From G963668605 sp963793625 (GTDB lineage Bacteria > Acidobacteriota > Terriglobia > Bryobacterales > Bryobacteraceae): a stretch of DNA of 64,000 nt. The notes under the pieces are model-generated. The model did not search any database and was not told the DNA's origin. It saw only the letters and a list, made by a program, of their open reading frames with translations. The stretch spans positions 744,001 through 808,000 of the forward strand of contig CAWCAT010000037.1 in NCBI GenBank assembly GCA_963793625.1, written 5' to 3'. Positions within the stretch are counted from its first letter, which is position 1. Each line of letters starts with the position of its first letter. Of this stretch, positions 8,716 through 17,662 are shown piece by piece. The translations under genes and the position numbers were made by a program.

Positions 8716-9596
8716 CCGCATTCGCAACCCTCCTCAACAATGCGCGTCTTCGGGTCGATGTAGCGTTCCCCCAGCCGCGCACGCATCTGCGCTTTCATGG
8801 TTTCGAGATAGTCCGGGCGCTCCCGGTCCACAAACTTGCCGACGATAATTTCGCCGTGCAGCGAGAGGTCGATGTCCCGTGTAGAAACGCCGTTCCGGGT
8901 CTTGCTCATTTCCTTGTACATCTTCATCGTGTCGAGCCCGTCGCCCAGCTTGTTACGGCGCTGGAAGAGCGTCGGACATGGCGAAATGATTTCGAGGAAC
9001 GCGAAGCCCTTTTTCGCGAGCATCTCCTGCATGGAGCGGGCGATCTGGCGCACATGGAAAGTTGTCCAGCGCGCGATGTACGACGCACCTGCGGCTTCCG
9101 CGAGCGCGGGCAGACTGAATGCTGGCTCGTAAGCGCCGTAGGGCGATGTCGTCGTGATGGAATCCAGCGGCGTAGTCGGTGCTGCCTGTCCACCGGTCAT
9201 CGAATAGGTCAGGTTATTTACGCAGACCACCTTGATGTCCATATTGCGGCGAGCGGCGTGGATGAAGTGATTGCCGCCGATCGCCGAAAGATCGCCATCT
9301 CCCGTATAAACAATGACTTGCAGATCGGGATTAGCCAGCTTAAGCCCGGTGGCGAAAGGAATCGCGCGGCCGTGCGTGGTGTGGAACGAATCGAGATTTA
9401 CATAGCCCGCGACGCGTCCGGTGCAGCCGATTCCAGAAACGATCGCGGTTTTCTTTTGATTTGCGCCGGAATCGATCAAGGCGCGCGTGAAACAGTTCAC
9501 CGTGGTGCCGATACCGCAACCCGGACACCAGATGTGCGGCATGCGGTCGGTACGCAGCAATGCTTCCGAGGGATTCAGAACAGCCAGGTCGCTCAT
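8712..9596 (-). CDS. korB: 2-oxoacid:ferredoxin oxidoreductase, beta (TPP) subunit
   Basis: This 294-residue subunit binds thiamine diphosphate. WCPGCGIG (23-30) is the typical N-terminal iron-sulfur/TPP motif, and the GDGD motif (99-102) with downstream NNLTYSMTGGQ is the diphosphate-Mg binding fold. The start ATG overlaps the korA stop by four bases (ATGA at 9593-9596), continuing the tight overlap pattern of this operon. The C-terminal Cys pair (EEGCECG) is unusual but sits in the region that encodes the korC ribosome binding site. It is a cytoplasmic, oxygen-sensitive enzyme component. Confidence 0.9.
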   Translation of the reverse strand: MSDLAVLNPSEALLRTDRMPHIWCPGCGIGTTVNCFTRALIDSGANQKKTAIVSGIGCTGRVAGYVNLDSFHTTHGRAIPFATGLKLANPDLQVIVYTGDGDLSAIGGNHFIHAARRNMDIKVVCVNNLTYSMTGGQAAPTTPLDSITTTSPYGAYEPAFSLPALAEAAGASYIARWTTFHVRQIARSMQEMLAKKGFAFLEIISPCPTLFQRRNKLGDGLDTMKMYKEMSKTRNGVSTRDIDLSLHGEIIVGKFVDRERPDYLETMKAQMRARLGERYIDPKTRIVEEGCECG

Positions 9597-10750
9597 CGTG
9601 CCGCCTCCAGTATCACTTTCAAAATGTCTTCAGGCCTGTGGACGGAACCGCCTGCGTGGGGGATGGAAATCGTTTTGCATTTTCCGCCCGCGACGCGTTC
9701 CACTTCCAGTACAACCTGGCCCATATTCAGTTCGGGCACGACAAAAGCTTTGGTCTTGCCGGCCAATTCGCGCAGGCGCGCTTCGGGGAACGGCCATACC
9801 GTGATCAGCCTAAGTTTGCCAACTTTGGCGCCCATCTCGCGAGCCATCCCGATCGCGCGCTCCGCGACTCGGGCCGTAATGCCGTAGGAGACGACAATGA
9901 CGTCGGCGTCCTCAGTGCCTTCCTCTTCAAGGATCGAAATGCGATCCATGCCCTTGGTGAGCTTGTCCTTCAGGCGATTGACCAGCTTGTCCTGGTTCTG
10001 AGTATTCATCGCCGGATAGCCGCGCTCATCGTGAGTCAGCCCGGTGATGTGGAACTTGTGGCCTTCGCCGGCCTTGACCATGTCGGGCACGAGGTCCTCA
10101 CCGGTTGCGTAGGGCTTGTACTCACCGGGAGGCAGCGTCGTATGCCGACGCGGGCTGACCTGGAGCTTGTCGGCCGGCGGGATCACAACTTTCTCCGTCA
10201 TATGGCCCACACACTCGTCCATCATCAGCATCACTGGGACGCGGAACTCTTCGGAGAGGTTGAAGGCCGTGATCGTAAGATCGAAGCACTCCTGAGGTGA
10301 ACTGGGGCATAAGGCGATGATGTAATAGTCCCCATGCGAACCCCAGCGTGCCTGCATCATGTCGGCCTGCGCGGGCAGGGTCGGTAATCCCGTGGAGGGT
10401 CCGCCACGCTGTACGTTCACGAAAACACAGGGGGTTTCCGTCATTGCGGCATAACCAATGTGCTCCATCATCAAGGAGAAGCCAGGGCCGGAAGTGACGG
10501 TGAAGGCCTTGGCCCCACCCCAAACTGCGCCAAGAATCGCGATGGAGGCAGCGAGTTCATCCTCCATTTGAATGAATATGCCCCCAACAGTTGGGATACG
10601 TGCGGCAAATCGCTCTACTATTTCGGTAGAGGGTGTAATCGGGTAGCCAGCTGAGAACCTTGACCCAGCTGCCAGGCAACCTTCGGTACAAGCTTGGTCG
10701 CCATCAATGAAGTGTGCGCCGGTTAAGACGCCGGCCGGGTCAGCTGTCAT
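9593..10750 (-). CDS. korA: 2-oxoacid:ferredoxin oxidoreductase, alpha subunit
   Basis: This 385-residue alpha subunit has the substrate-side motif GYPITPSTEI near residue 37, followed by EDELAASI and TSGPGFSLM, all typical of KorA/PorA. It lacks the fused gamma domain found in two-subunit enzymes, consistent with the separate korC. The start ATG 10750 is preceded by AAAGGAGG and overlaps korD by eleven bases; a longer upstream extension is not needed. The enzyme could run oxidatively in the TCA cycle or reductively with low-potential ferredoxin. Confidence 0.9.
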   Translation of the reverse strand: MTADPAGVLTGAHFIDGDQACTEGCLAAGSRFSAGYPITPSTEIVERFAARIPTVGGIFIQMEDELAASIAILGAVWGGAKAFTVTSGPGFSLMMEHIGYAAMTETPCVFVNVQRGGPSTGLPTLPAQADMMQARWGSHGDYYIIALCPSSPQECFDLTITAFNLSEEFRVPVMLMMDECVGHMTEKVVIPPADKLQVSPRRHTTLPPGEYKPYATGEDLVPDMVKAGEGHKFHITGLTHDERGYPAMNTQNQDKLVNRLKDKLTKGMDRISILEEEGTEDADVIVVSYGITARVAERAIGMAREMGAKVGKLRLITVWPFPEARLRELAGKTKAFVVPELNMGQVVLEVERVAGGKCKTISIPHAGGSVHRPEDILKVILEAAR

Positions 10751-10973
10751 GGCTGGCCTCCTTTTGTTTGTAACCAAAAATTGCGAAATCGGGGCAGTAC
10801 ATCCCGCAAAGGTCACAGCCACTACACTTTTCGGCTGCAATCATGTGCGGGGGGTGGTAGCCCTTAGAGTTGAACGCGGAGGAGAGTGAAAGCACCTTGG
10901 TGGGGCAAAACTCCACACAAAAGCCGCATCCCTTACACCGTTCTACGAAAATAGAAACAGAGCCTTTTGCCAT
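10740..10973 (-). CDS. korD: 2x[4Fe-4S] ferredoxin-like delta subunit
   Basis: This 77-residue protein has two classic CxxCxxCxxxCP-type clusters (CKGCGFCVEFCP and CSGCDLCGMYCP) that carry electrons from the KOR core. ATG 10973 is the likely start; a GTG at 11003 would add ten residues, and neither has a strong Shine-Dalgarno. It overlaps korA by eleven bases. The delta subunit is first in the operon, as in archaeal and epsilonproteobacterial korDABC clusters. Confidence 0.9.
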   Translation of the reverse strand: MAKGSVSIFVERCKGCGFCVEFCPTKVLSLSSAFNSKGYHPPHMIAAEKCSGCDLCGMYCPDFAIFGYKQKEASHDS

Positions 10974-11033
10974 AATTAATCCATTATCCAGAGGAGAGCG
11001 CACCTTTGAATATGCATTTCGGATGCCAAAATC

Positions 11034-12614
11034 CTAGCTGGATTTTGAACGCCGGGCGAGCACTGTCTTGCGCGCAGTGGGTGTCAGGCGGGAGTCAAAA
11101 AACTCACCCAAGCGCTGCACAACGAACTCTGGATCGATGCCGTCGGCTTCAGCCGCCTGACGCACCGTCAATGAAAGCGGGATTTGGCTGACCCTGGCCA
11201 GCGTCTTCAAGCCGCTCTGGATCAACAGCTTGCGGGTTGCGGGATAACTCGCAATGTACCAGTAGAGGCTCATAGAGTCGCGCACCTGCTCCCGCCCGAA
11301 CCAGGAAGGAACCGGAGTGGCTAGCGTCTTTCCGATATTTATTCCGAAAAGCACGACGGCGGTCAGTTCAATGACGGCAGACACAGGCAGCAGTTGCCAG
11401 GCACTCGTGAGGATGCCCGCATACGCCAGCGGTTCCGAGGCAACCCGCAGCGTGCAGCCTATTGTCAGCAGAATCAGTGAACTACGCATCAGCTTGATGC
11501 TCCACAGCTCCCGGCTATTCAGGAAAGAAGGTAGGATGCGTGGGCCGATGGCGAAGATCATGGTTGCCAGGAAGCCGACCGTAAAGGCGTGGCGCGAGGC
11601 GCCCAGGATGCCAGGCGCGTCGGCAGCAAATCCGAGCAGTGCGGACACGATCAGCCAGACGTAGGCAAGCCTGACGAACCACGGATAGAGTGGATCGACT
11701 CCGATCAGTTTCGGGGGACTCTGCGTGGGGTGAAAGACCCGCAGGCTCCAGCATCCAGCCAGGACGGCCGCGAGGGTCGCTGCGGCGGCAGGTCCCCCTT
11801 GCCCAGCTATGTGCGATGCCGCAGCCAGCACGATGCCACCAATCGAAACGTACGCCGAAGTAGTTCCGGGGCGTTGCAGTCCGAGGAATGAAGGCAGAAA
11901 GCGCGCACTGAAACCGAACACGATGGGTAGGCAGAACGCCCACAGCGCCAGCGTGATCAGCAGCAGATTGCCGCTGGCAGGAATCATTGGTGCCGGCAAG
12001 GGCCGCAGCAGCAGAATCAACTGCAGTCCAAACGTCAGAACGAACCCAGCGAAACCTGTGAATACAAAAGGTTCCCAGACGTCGCCGTGGCGTCTTTCTG
12101 TGCCCCGTCCAGTGCACTGCCATAGCAACAACACAGCAACCGCGAATTCCAACACTCCGCTCAAAGGCCATAGCACCTGCCAGTGACAGGCTCGCACACC
12201 TGATATCCAGCGCGCGGCGACGCCGACCGTCCACATGGCGAACATCGCCCAACCCACCGGCAGCGAGCGGAGCGTTCCGCCGCGAAACTTGGGCAAAGCG
12301 TAGAGTGAAATCCCCACGATGAACGCGCCCACCCAGCCGAACAGCTGCGCGTGCCCGTGCGCCTGAATCCAGGCAGCGGACGTGGCATCGGGCTGGCGCT
12401 GCGCAGAGATTGTAATCAGGTTCCAGACCCCGAGCAGGGTTCCGGGTAGCACCAGAAACACCAATCCCGCGGCAATGAACGCGCCGAGCAGCCTCGCGAT
12501 GCGGCGCTCCGGCAAAGGATCCGAAAGCAGCGGTTTCAGCCCGGCGGCGTCCGAGCGGTAAGCCTCACGCCAGGCTTCCGGCAGTGCTTGTAGCGAAGTT
12601 TCTGACGGTTTCAC
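11034..12614 (-). CDS. NnrS-family haem/copper membrane protein
   Basis: This is a polytopic membrane protein of roughly twelve segments. NnrS-type motifs are visible: HGHAQLFGWVGAF near residue 83, NLLLITLALWAF with IVFGFSARFLPSF mid-protein, and SRHAFTVGFLATMIFAIGPR later. NnrS proteins bind haem and copper and help cells resist or sense nitric oxide. The last 80 or so residues form a soluble tail beyond the usual family, predicted helical. GTG 12614 follows GAGGGTGG; a TTG at 12644 is an alternative start. It lies 60 bases upstream of korD on the same strand, so nitrosative-stress protection of the iron-sulfur KOR complex is a plausible link. Confidence 0.75.
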   Translation of the reverse strand: MKPSETSLQALPEAWREAYRSDAAGLKPLLSDPLPERRIARLLGAFIAAGLVFLVLPGTLLGVWNLITISAQRQPDATSAAWIQAHGHAQLFGWVGAFIVGISLYALPKFRGGTLRSLPVGWAMFAMWTVGVAARWISGVRACHWQVLWPLSGVLEFAVAVLLLWQCTGRGTERRHGDVWEPFVFTGFAGFVLTFGLQLILLLRPLPAPMIPASGNLLLITLALWAFCLPIVFGFSARFLPSFLGLQRPGTTSAYVSIGGIVLAAASHIAGQGGPAAAATLAAVLAGCWSLRVFHPTQSPPKLIGVDPLYPWFVRLAYVWLIVSALLGFAADAPGILGASRHAFTVGFLATMIFAIGPRILPSFLNSRELWSIKLMRSSLILLTIGCTLRVASEPLAYAGILTSAWQLLPVSAVIELTAVVLFGINIGKTLATPVPSWFGREQVRDSMSLYWYIASYPATRKLLIQSGLKTLARVSQIPLSLTVRQAAEADGIDPEFVVQRLGEFFDSRLTPTARKTVLARRSKSS

Positions 12615-12683
12615 AGGCCACCCTCTACCCTGATCATCAGGCAAAAGGTGCTCTGGTTCAGTGACCGCGGTTACAGTTTCCAG

Positions 12684-15494
12684 CTATTTCGTGTAAATCA
12701 CCTTTGTCCCGCGGATGATCACGCGAGCGAAGGAATGTGAGACGGAGCTTTCTTCAGAAAAGAACGTCAGATGGACCACATCGCCGATTTCAGCCCGTCC
12801 GCTGACACGATTGGCCACATCATAGGTCGGCGTTCTGGCATTGATGGCTGTGGGATTAAAGAAATACTCAAAGCGGCCGTTGGTGACCGGCAGATAGCCT
12901 TGATCGATCACTGCTCCTGGAATCACCGCGGCAAAATAGACCTGTTTCGCCGCGCTGGCACCGTTGATGTGAATGCCGCTGAGCGGATCGAACGTGGATT
13001 CGGCTGGCAGGTAAAGATTAAGTTCCGGTGCGTCAACCGCCTTCTTCTTTTCCACAACGTAGAACTCCCCGCCCATCGCTGGCAGTCCCGGCATGATTGC
13101 ACGGTGGCCCTCCCATTCACCATCGAGCGTGTAGCGATACACGCCAGGCACGTCGAGCGGCCAGCGGTCTTTGCCAACGAATGTTCCGAACTTGTCGGCA
13201 GTACCATTTGCAGTGAGGCGGCGACCGTCGGGGTAGTACAAGTTGAAACTGATGTCCACCGGAAGTACCGGGTCGATCTGAACGGCTGGCGCAAAGGTTG
13301 CCTCGGTGTCGTAAAGAAGTCCCGGACGAGTCCCCACCAGAAACACACGCGCCTTCTGTCCTGTGGAACCGATAAGTTCTTCTGAACCTGGGGAAATCAC
13401 ACGGTTGTTCTTCGAACCCTTGGGTAGCAGGAATGCACTCGAAAGATAGCCGGCATAGGCTGGTTCCTGGTCCTTGTTGCGCAGGACGACACCGCCGATC
13501 AGACGGTATATATCGCCCGGCATGTCACCGTTATTGGACGCGTTGACCTGACCGCCGAAAGCGTTTGGGCTCGTTGGCCAATAAGGTGCGCGCGTGCCGT
13601 TTTCGGCCACAATAAAGCGCGACATGAAGCCTGGACGCGGCGCTCCGGCGTAGTAATAGGCCCAGTCCGTGATGTATTCCGGGAAAAGATGCGGAGAGTA
13701 GCCGTTTGAAGTCTTCAACTGCAGATTCGTGATCCCGATCCCGTTCAGTTTCGTGTCGTACGGCTTGGGATTCTCTTTGGCCTCCCAGGTGAGCACCGGC
13801 TCGATTTTATTCGCACCCTGCCCTTCGCTGGCAATCAGCAGAACATCGCCGGACCTCCAGGGATAGTTAATATGTGCCAGATGCGCTTCGTCGGTAGCCG
13901 TGTCAACCCAACCCTCGAAACTCGTGTTGCCGCGCTCCAGGTATTTTCCGCCGACCGCAAGCTTCTTGCCGCGAGCCACAATCGGACTGGCATCGTTGTA
14001 CACAATGCCGGCATGGCGCATGCTGCAGACCCACAGCGTTCCTTTCTGGTCTGTGTAGGTGGCTAGAACGTGCGCGCTATACTCACCCGGCGAATCGAAG
14101 AGCAAAGTCTTCCCTCCCTGCGCACTTCCAAACGAGCCACCAGCGGTGGCCTTGCCGCGCCATGTGTCACTCCGCGAATTGTTCGGGTCCGAGTTCACGA
14201 ACAGCCTGGCCGTCACCGTTACGTCCGCCGGCACCGCCGGAGCGAATCCTATGTCGCGACCATACCTCGTGCCCACCGGGTACGGCATACCCTGAAATGT
14301 TGCCGTCGCCATCGTCATTCGGTTGGCGATCCAAAACTGATACGTTCCGCCGCCTTCATAGCGATTTCCCCAGATGTCGGAAAGCCAACCATTCGCCTTG
14401 ACCTTATACAGCCCATACGCAGCCGGCTTCCACGCGGTTAAAGCGGCCTTGCGTGTGGTGGGCCACTGACCCTGTTGTCCAACAAAAGGAATAGTCCCCA
14501 AGTGCAGGGTCTTGCCGTCCGGTCCGGTCACGTCTACCGTGATTTCACCTTTGGAGAAATCCCACGGGATATTCGAGCGAGCTTCGATTGTGTCAGTGGG
14601 AAACTGCGGCTCAAGCGAATAGGAAATCTTATTCCCGTTCGCGTCGTAGAGCGGCAGTATTGCATCGTCCTGAATCAGGTTCCGGCCGGAGATTCCGAAG
14701 CGCTCGCGATCCTCGTTGGCAACGACACCCCTGTAACCGTTGGAATTGTAGTTGCCCAGCAGCACCCAGGGCAATTTCGGCTGAATCGCACTGGCATCGA
14801 CCATGTTCCCCTGCGCATGGCGTCCGTTCGCGTGGATCGGCGGCGAATATAGATTCGATTCTGTCGGGCGTCCCTTAAAGTTCGGCCGGTTCGCGAAGGT
14901 CTCGCCATTCATGCTGTACAAACGGTTGCCGACAGTGACGCCGTAATCCAGTCGGACACGGTAAATGCCTGGCGGCAGATCAGCCGGCAGCACCTGCGTA
15001 GCCTGAAATGAAACCTGCTTTTTGCCGTTGATCGATTGCGCCGAGGCAAGTGGCGCCTTCACGAATTGATCCACTGGCGTGCGGAAACCGTAGCCATAGC
15101 GATTGGTAACCGCGCCTTGCACTCCACCTTCGATCGGCAGCCCAGTCGGCGTAATCAGCGTGGACATACGTTCGTCGCTGGGAAGGCGCAGCCAACCATT
15201 TGCATCGAAAGTGCGCTCGGCTGTCACCAGTAGGCAGAAACCGTCCGCTTTGACACCAGTTTTCGCCAGGCTAGCCAGATGAGCATCCGTCACAGTCAGG
15301 CTGACATTGACCTGCAGCGTGTTGCCCGGACTCCAGGCAGACGGATTGACCGAGGCGTCCGTCGTCCAATCGCCATGCAGCGTGTAACCGCTAGCGGAAA
15401 AGCGCACAGCCTGCGCAGTCGCGGGGCCTGGCAGTAGGGCGAACAACAGAGTACAACATTGAGCGGATACCTGACTGAAGCGGCGCATCGCCAC
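12684..15494 (-). CDS. Large secreted beta-rich protein, unknown function
   Basis: This 936-residue protein has a signal peptide (about residues 1-27, ending PATAQA) and no membrane anchor. Composition is rich in Gly, Pro, Tyr, Asn and Thr with short beta-strand periodicity, suggesting several Ig-like or beta-sandwich modules in series. Segments such as VDVTGPDGKTLHLG and SFNLYYPDGRRLTANG look like Ig-fold strands. I recognise no catalytic motif. GTG 15494 has GGGAGG four bases upstream; ATG 15488 is also possible. It stands alone between the NnrS gene and the ABC exporter, both on the same strand. Confidence 0.6.
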   Translation of the reverse strand: MAMRRFSQVSAQCCTLLFALLPGPATAQAVRFSASGYTLHGDWTTDASVNPSAWSPGNTLQVNVSLTVTDAHLASLAKTGVKADGFCLLVTAERTFDANGWLRLPSDERMSTLITPTGLPIEGGVQGAVTNRYGYGFRTPVDQFVKAPLASAQSINGKKQVSFQATQVLPADLPPGIYRVRLDYGVTVGNRLYSMNGETFANRPNFKGRPTESNLYSPPIHANGRHAQGNMVDASAIQPKLPWVLLGNYNSNGYRGVVANEDRERFGISGRNLIQDDAILPLYDANGNKISYSLEPQFPTDTIEARSNIPWDFSKGEITVDVTGPDGKTLHLGTIPFVGQQGQWPTTRKAALTAWKPAAYGLYKVKANGWLSDIWGNRYEGGGTYQFWIANRMTMATATFQGMPYPVGTRYGRDIGFAPAVPADVTVTARLFVNSDPNNSRSDTWRGKATAGGSFGSAQGGKTLLFDSPGEYSAHVLATYTDQKGTLWVCSMRHAGIVYNDASPIVARGKKLAVGGKYLERGNTSFEGWVDTATDEAHLAHINYPWRSGDVLLIASEGQGANKIEPVLTWEAKENPKPYDTKLNGIGITNLQLKTSNGYSPHLFPEYITDWAYYYAGAPRPGFMSRFIVAENGTRAPYWPTSPNAFGGQVNASNNGDMPGDIYRLIGGVVLRNKDQEPAYAGYLSSAFLLPKGSKNNRVISPGSEELIGSTGQKARVFLVGTRPGLLYDTEATFAPAVQIDPVLPVDISFNLYYPDGRRLTANGTADKFGTFVGKDRWPLDVPGVYRYTLDGEWEGHRAIMPGLPAMGGEFYVVEKKKAVDAPELNLYLPAESTFDPLSGIHINGASAAKQVYFAAVIPGAVIDQGYLPVTNGRFEYFFNPTAINARTPTYDVANRVSGRAEIGDVVHLTFFSEESSVSHSFARVIIRGTKVIYTK

Positions 15495-15577
15495 AATACC
15501 TCCCGTTACATATCGGACAAACAGGTCCGTAACGTGAGGAACCCAGCGCGCGTGCGTATGTTTCGATTAAGGAACCT

Positions 15578-16297
15578 TCAGCGACCGGTCGGCATTGCCC
15601 AGTCCTCCGGCACGCGGCCCTCGGGGAGCAGTTCGCCTTTTTCCAGATAACGAATGCGGCTTGCCGTCCGGGCTGCGTGTGGATCGTGCGTCACCATCAC
15701 GACCGTCTTGCCGTATTCCTTATTCAGCTTCGAAAGCATCGAGAGAACCTCGGCTGCGGAACTGGAGTCCAGGTTACCGGTCGGCTCATCGGCCAGAATC
15801 AGGTCGGGGTCGGTCACGATGGCGCGCGCGATCGCGACGCGCTGCTCTTGTCCGCCGGAGAGTTGACGCGGGAAATGCGACAATCGATCGCCAAGGCCAA
15901 CAAGTTTCAACGCAGTCTCGGCGTGCTCCAGGCGCTCCTTCTTCGAGAGGTTGGTCAGCTTGAGCGGCAGTTCGACGTTCTCGAGCGCAGTCAGCACGGG
16001 GATCAAATTGAAGCTCTGAAAGATAAAACCGATGTGCACATTCCGCCAATGCGCGATCGCGCTCTCAGATAACGCGCGCAGGTCTTCGTTGAGCACCAGA
16101 ATCTGGCCGGCCGTGGGTCGATCCATGGCGGCGATCAGATGCAGCAGTGTGGATTTGCCGGAGCCGGACGGCCCCATCAATGCCACGAAATCACCCTTGT
16201 GAATTTCGATGTCAACCTCGCGCAAGGCCTGTACGTGAAACTCGTCGCGCACGAATTCCTTGCTCAACTTGTTTGTCTGAATTACGGTCTCGGGCAT
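15578..16297 (-). CDS. ABC exporter ATPase (MacB/LolD class)
   Basis: This 239-residue nucleotide-binding subunit shows Walker A GPSGSGKST (about 41-49), signature LSGGQEQRVAIARA, Walker B LILADEPTGNLD and H-loop VTHD. The LSGGQ-x-QR plus DEPTGNLD pattern places it in the MacB/LolD/FtsE class, which works with FtsX-like permeases by mechanotransmission. Its ATG overlaps the TAA of the adaptor gene by one base (TAATG at 16295-16299). It is the last gene of the four-gene exporter operon 19996-15578. Confidence 0.9.
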   Translation of the reverse strand: MPETVIQTNKLSKEFVRDEFHVQALREVDIEIHKGDFVALMGPSGSGKSTLLHLIAAMDRPTAGQILVLNEDLRALSESAIAHWRNVHIGFIFQSFNLIPVLTALENVELPLKLTNLSKKERLEHAETALKLVGLGDRLSHFPRQLSGGQEQRVAIARAIVTDPDLILADEPTGNLDSSSAAEVLSMLSKLNKEYGKTVVMVTHDPHAARTASRIRYLEKGELLPEGRVPEDWAMPTGR

Positions 16298-17643
16298 TAC
16301 GCACCCTTCCTTTTCACTTTGTCGCCGTCCTTTAATTCAGCCGGAGGATTCACGATCAGATCTTCGCCTCCGATCAAACCCTCTTCAATGCGGAGTCCCT
16401 GATTAGTACTGCCTGCAACCTTCACAGAACGCCGCACGGCGCGCCCGTTCAGCATCACAAACACCGCCCCATCGCGGACGGCCCCAGTGGGAACAGTCAC
16501 AACGGCCTTCGCGGCGACTGCGCCGCTGTCCTTCTTCTCATCGCTGATAAACGCAACACTGGCATTCATCTCAGGACGCAGATACTCATCCGGTTTCAGC
16601 ACACGCACCTTCACCTGCACGGTCGCCTTCTGCCGGTTTGCTTCCGGTGAAATCTCTTCAATCACGCCTTCGTATCGACGGTCCGGAAACGCATCGATTG
16701 TAATCACACCGCGCTGCTTTGGCGCCAGCTTGGCGAAGTCGTTCTGATTGATGTCGAGTTCCACACGCAGATCGTTGAGATCGGCCAGTGATACGACATA
16801 GCCTTTCGCGCCGCGCTCGCCTACGAAGCTCGTGGTAACAAACTCGCCTTTCTCCACCGCGCGTTCCAGAATCGTGCCCGTTACGGGTGCACGAATGATG
16901 GTGTTCGCGAGCTGCGTTTCATAGAACGCAACCGAGCCTTTAGCCTGTTCGATCTGCCCGCGCATCGAATCGATCTGCTCTTTTCGCGGACCAATCCTCG
17001 CCAGGTCGTAAGTCCGCTCCAGCGAACGCTGCCGAGCGACCGCCGAGTCATAGCGCGCCTGCGCATCATCGAGCGACTGCTTCGCCAGAATGCCCTGTGT
17101 GACCAATCCACGCGTTCGATCCAACGTAACTTTCGCGTTGGCTACATCGGCCGCGGCCTGATCGACATCCGCTTTCGCGCGCGCCGTTTCTTCGGGACGC
17201 GAACCGTTCAGCAATTCCTGCAATCGCGCTTCAAGGCTCATCAACTGACCTCTGGCCTGCATCAACTGCGCGCGATAGTCCTCGTCTTCCAACCGCGCGA
17301 GCACCTGTCCTTCTTTGACCTTGTCGCCCTTGTCGACTCCAATCCAGGCCACGCGCCCGAGCACCTTCGATGCAACCTGAATCTTGTGCGCAGCGATGAT
17401 GTATCCGGTCGCGTTTAGAATCACGGTGCCGCCCTGCTGCGACGCGTTGCCCGCGGCTGCCGACTGCACTCGTACGATATCGACCTCGGTCGCTTTGTTC
17501 ATCCAGCCATAGATGAAATTCGCCAGGCCCAACAGAAGCAGGATGGCCACGCCGGAAATAATCCAGCGCGAGGCCCAGCGCGAAGGTTCTTTCGAGCGCT
17601 TCTGCGATCGATCGATTCGTAAATTCTTGAGTTCAGCTTCCAT
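16297..17643 (-). CDS. MacA/HlyD-type periplasmic adaptor
   Basis: This 448-residue membrane-fusion protein has a cytoplasmic N-terminus of about 25 residues and one transmembrane anchor (WIISGVAILLLLGLANFIYG). A lipoyl-like half-motif (ASKVLGRVAWIGVDKGDKV) and a long alpha-helical hairpin follow. The second lipoyl half (IRAPVTGTILERAVEKGEFV) and beta-barrel and membrane-proximal domains complete it. It would bridge the inner-membrane permeases and an outer-membrane channel, which is not encoded here. ATG 17643 (MEAELKNL) is the natural start; a longer frame upstream would run into the permease gene. Confidence 0.85.
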   Translation of the reverse strand: MEAELKNLRIDRSQKRSKEPSRWASRWIISGVAILLLLGLANFIYGWMNKATEVDIVRVQSAAAGNASQQGGTVILNATGYIIAAHKIQVASKVLGRVAWIGVDKGDKVKEGQVLARLEDEDYRAQLMQARGQLMSLEARLQELLNGSRPEETARAKADVDQAAADVANAKVTLDRTRGLVTQGILAKQSLDDAQARYDSAVARQRSLERTYDLARIGPRKEQIDSMRGQIEQAKGSVAFYETQLANTIIRAPVTGTILERAVEKGEFVTTSFVGERGAKGYVVSLADLNDLRVELDINQNDFAKLAPKQRGVITIDAFPDRRYEGVIEEISPEANRQKATVQVKVRVLKPDEYLRPEMNASVAFISDEKKDSGAVAAKAVVTVPTGAVRDGAVFVMLNGRAVRRSVKVAGSTNQGLRIEEGLIGGEDLIVNPPAELKDGDKVKRKGA

Positions 17644-17662
17644 GAGTATGTGCGGGTCGCGC

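Noticed and set aside
8856..9887. 343-codon open frame antisense to korB
   Set aside because: It covers a gene with unmistakable KOR motifs, and its translation has no family-like pattern.
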